The notes under the pieces: model-generated
The model's database searches: none
What the model saw: only the letters and a program-made list of their open reading frames with translations
Told to the model about the DNA's origin: nothing
NCBI GenBank assembly: GCA_026396535.1
Contig: JAPLWP010000020.1
Coordinates: 1-7,211, forward strand
Direction: 5' to 3'
Source of the DNA: Candidatus Magasanikiibacteriota bacterium
Lineage (GTDB): Bacteria; Patescibacteriota; Patescibacteriia; Magasanikbacterales; GWA2-37-8
DNA length: 7,211 nt
Shown here: positions 6,162 to 7,211 of the stretch, piece by piece
Position numbering within the stretch: position 1 is the first letter of the stretch
How the letters are laid out: each line of letters starts with the position of its first letter
Program-made: the position numbers and the translations under genes

Positions 6162-6196
6162 ATTATATCCATCATCTGGATATCAAACATATATCC
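6162..6196 (-). promoter_or_regulatory. Candidate promoter and operator array for the reductase-like gene
   Basis: The minus strand has a perfect -10 hexamer TATAAT at 6167-6162, which would start transcription near 6155 and give a leader of about 55 bases. No good -35 lies 17 bases upstream; TTGATA at 6186-6181 is only 13 bases away. Three copies of the half-site ATATCC occur in alternating orientation and with exactly seven-base gaps, at 6165-6170, 6178-6183 (inverted) and 6191-6196. The first overlaps the -10, as would suit a repressor-binding array. Confidence 0.4.
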
Positions 6197-6199
6197 AAA

Positions 6200-6565
6200 C
6201 TAATCTCTAAATCTTCCCAAACTAATATCCAAAGCGTGATAAATATTATTCAAAGTTTTTATTTTAAGCTCTCCTTTTTTGGCTACCAATAATTCACGCG
6301 GTACGGTGTAAATTTTATGCAACATACAAATTCCATCATCCCCCACACCCAGCTCATCTTTATTTATCAAAACTTCATTAGCAAAAACTTCTTCATTTTT
6401 TTGATAAGGTTTTATATAGGCACAAACTGCTGTAGGCAAACCATCATTTAAAATATTATCTTGTAAAATTACGACTGTTTCCTTTTTATTAGGGGCCGGC
6501 TCATACAAAAAAATATCCCCTCTCTTGATAGCACCACAATACATTTTATCAAAATCAAATACCAT
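6200..6565 (-). CDS. Divergent MazF/PemK-like toxin
   Basis: The 121-residue protein has the MazF/PemK fold pattern: KRGDIFLYEPAP (14-25), strand TVVILQDNILN (30-40), VCAYIKPY (47-54), an EVLINKDELGVGDDGICMLHKIYTVPRELL segment (64-93) and the closing helix LNNIYHALDISLG (105-117). Canonical members are mRNA interferases. The Arg that normally precedes the VVILQ strand appears to be replaced (KKET before VVILQ) and the catalytic Thr of the next strand is not obvious, so cleavage activity is doubtful. ATG at 6565 follows the antitoxin stop by one base; an internal ATG at 6544 would leave a more typical N-terminus. The small upstream ribbon-helix-helix gene makes a toxin-antitoxin pair the best reading. 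A DNA- or RNA-binding protein without toxicity is possible. Confidence 0.8.
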   Translation of the reverse strand: MVFDFDKMYCGAIKRGDIFLYEPAPNKKETVVILQDNILNDGLPTAVCAYIKPYQKNEEVFANEVLINKDELGVGDDGICMLHKIYTVPRELLVAKKGELKIKTLNNIYHALDISLGRFRD

Positions 6566-6566
6566 A

Positions 6567-6776
6567 TTATTTTTGTCTTTTTTTCACTACGGCGCGCAAT
6601 TTTTCTTCCATCTCTTTTATTTCCACCTGGTGTTTGTGCTCCAAAATACATTGCGTAATAAACTCACTACGCTTTCCATGAGCAAAAGCATTACGAAAAT
6701 AAGCTGCCAAGGATTTGGGCAGCTTGATAATTACGCGTTCCGCTGAGTCGTTTTCTTCTTTTTTGTTAGCAACCAT
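6567..6776 (-). CDS. Ribbon-helix-helix antitoxin
   Basis: From the ATG at 6776 the product is 69 residues. It has a beta-strand ERVIIKLPKSL (13-23) followed by two helices around AAYFRNAFAHGKRSEFITQCILEHK (24-48), the CopG/MazE-like ribbon-helix-helix DNA-binding domain. A charged helical tail, EIKEMEEKLRAVVKKRQK (52-69), would bind the toxin. Such proteins dimerise, bind operator palindromes and neutralise the partner. The minus-strand sequence GGGTGGATTTATATG gives a usable GGTGG Shine-Dalgarno, which favours this ATG over the longer upstream frame. The toxin ATG is one base after its TAA, implying coupled translation. A palindrome at 6801-6820 is a plausible self-regulatory operator. Confidence 0.85.
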   Translation of the reverse strand: MVANKKEENDSAERVIIKLPKSLAAYFRNAFAHGKRSEFITQCILEHKHQVEIKEMEEKLRAVVKKRQK

Positions 6777-6800
6777 ATAAATCCACCCTACACCTAAAGA

Positions 6801-6820
6801 GTGCACCTGTAAAGGTGCAC
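6801..6820. promoter_or_regulatory. Palindrome, candidate antitoxin operator
   Basis: GTGCACCTGTAAAGGTGCAC is a perfect inverted repeat of eight bases with a GTAA spacer. It lies 24 bases before the antitoxin ATG and just beyond the pyrD terminator. It lacks a T-tract in either direction, so a terminator is unlikely. TTTACA inside it on the minus strand resembles a -35, but the best -10 would leave almost no leader. Ribbon-helix-helix antitoxins usually repress their own operon by binding such sites. Confidence 0.5.
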
Positions 6821-6833
6821 TTGTGGAAAAATC

Positions 6834-6858
6834 AAAAAAAGACCCTTCTGGGTCTTTT
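6834..6858 (-). terminator. Intrinsic terminator of pyrD
   Basis: On the minus strand AAAAGACCC and GGGTCTTTT form a nine-base stem around AGAA, continuing into a run of seven T, directly after the pyrD stop. The A-rich 5' side would also give a T-run on the plus strand, so it could work in both directions, but no plus-strand gene is seen here. Confidence 0.92.
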
Positions 6859-6864
6859 AAACAA

Positions 6865-7211
6865 CTAGGCTTTAGAGCCTACCGCTTCAGCAATATTTTT
6901 ATACCCATCCCGCTTTAACAATTGGACTAAACCCTTATTAATACTCATCACACTCAAAGGACCGCCATAAATAAATCCAGTAATCAGCTCCAAAGCACTA
7001 GCGCCGGCCTTTATCTTTTCATAGGCGTCCTGAGCAGAGAAGATTCCACCTACACCAATAATTTTTAGGCGTCCGGCCGCGGCGCGATATAGAATTTTTA
7101 TCACTTCACTGCTTCTGTCCGTCAGCAGTCCACCAGAAATTCCACCCGGATGATTTAGATCTTCATTTGTACTATTTTTCTCTTTAATACTTTCACGTTT
7201 CTTGATGAGAT
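6865..7211 (-). CDS. pyrD: Dihydroorotate dehydrogenase, class 2, C-terminal part (cut by right edge)
   Basis: The 114 visible residues form the C-terminal end of the TIM barrel of a quinone-dependent dihydroorotate dehydrogenase, which oxidises dihydroorotate to orotate in pyrimidine synthesis at the membrane. Seen in order are the FMN-binding GGISGGLL (22-29 of the visible part), the strand-loop IIGVGGI (50-56), AYEKIKAGASALELITGFIYGGP (62-84), and the closing LLKRDGYKNIAEAVG (97-111). This block is very close to the family consensus. The frame is open to the edge, so the N-terminal two thirds lie outside. An intrinsic terminator follows the TAG after six bases, so it does not co-transcribe with the toxin-antitoxin genes. 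Many Patescibacteria lack parts of pyrimidine synthesis, so the presence of pyrD hints at partial retention. Confidence 0.92.
   Translation of the reverse strand, partial: LIKKRESIKEKNSTNEDLNHPGGISGGLLTDRSSEVIKILYRAAAGRLKIIGVGGIFSAQDAYEKIKAGASALELITGFIYGGPLSVMSINKGLVQLLKRDGYKNIAEAVGSKA

Noticed and set aside
6777..6806. Longer antitoxin start adding MHSLGVGWIY
   Set aside because: The ATG at 6776 has a GGTGG site at proper spacing, and the extra residues would overlap that site and add nothing to the ribbon-helix-helix domain.
1..7211. CRISPR array, insertion sequence, attachment site or rRNA
   Set aside because: No regularly spaced long repeats, transposase motifs, terminal inverted repeats or rRNA segments were seen. 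No direct repeat of tRNA-Leu sequence that would suggest an integration site was found in the window.

Overview
The window looks like a fragment of a bacterial chromosome from the Patescibacteria (Candidate Phyla Radiation), possibly of the Falkowbacteria/Magasanikbacteria type. This placement is an inference. It rests on the AT-rich, tightly packed genes (often 1-4 bases apart), the near absence of Shine-Dalgarno sites in front of the AT-rich genes, the abundance of small membrane proteins, and the mix of a bactofilin, a seven-helix histidine kinase and a YraN nuclease-like protein. All supported genes lie on the minus strand, so transcription runs from high to low coordinates.

In transcription order, the window opens with the C-terminal third of a class 2 dihydroorotate dehydrogenase (pyrD, cut by the right edge), closed by a clear intrinsic terminator. 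Next comes a two-gene toxin-antitoxin-like unit: a ribbon-helix-helix antitoxin followed one base later by a divergent MazF/PemK-like protein. A palindrome just upstream is a candidate operator. Then comes a 1.2 kb gene with much higher GC, a consensus Shine-Dalgarno and its own strong terminator. It encodes a 410-residue Rossmann-fold protein resembling the long-chain acyl-ACP reductases of cyanobacteria, including the Gly-rich nucleotide loop and the active-site Cys-x-x-Glu. It looks transferred. A set of three evenly spaced ATATCC half-sites overlaps its likely promoter.

After that terminator, an extended -10 promoter drives an orphan sensor histidine kinase with a seven-helix membrane domain. 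It is followed by a bactofilin, a diacylglycerol-kinase-like lipid kinase, a tRNA-Leu(GAG), an 80-residue membrane protein, a SAM-dependent methyltransferase broken by an internal deletion and frameshift, a 135-residue three-helix membrane protein and a YraN-family protein. Several of these genes are only 1-12 bases apart, so much of this block is probably one transcript with the tRNA inside it. The envelope theme (membrane sensor, polymer-forming cytoskeletal protein, lipid kinase, small membrane proteins) suggests cell-surface functions, but no shared pathway can be shown.

At the left edge a second GC-richer gene begins, with a strong Shine-Dalgarno and a consensus -35 upstream. Only its first ten codons are inside the window. 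No stretch longer than 300 bases lacks a gene. The intergenic gaps (32-200, 3064-3143, 4761-4866, 6100-6199, 6777-6864) hold promoters, terminators and short repeats as listed. The plus strand has open frames, including a long one opposite the GC-rich gene, but all look like shadows.
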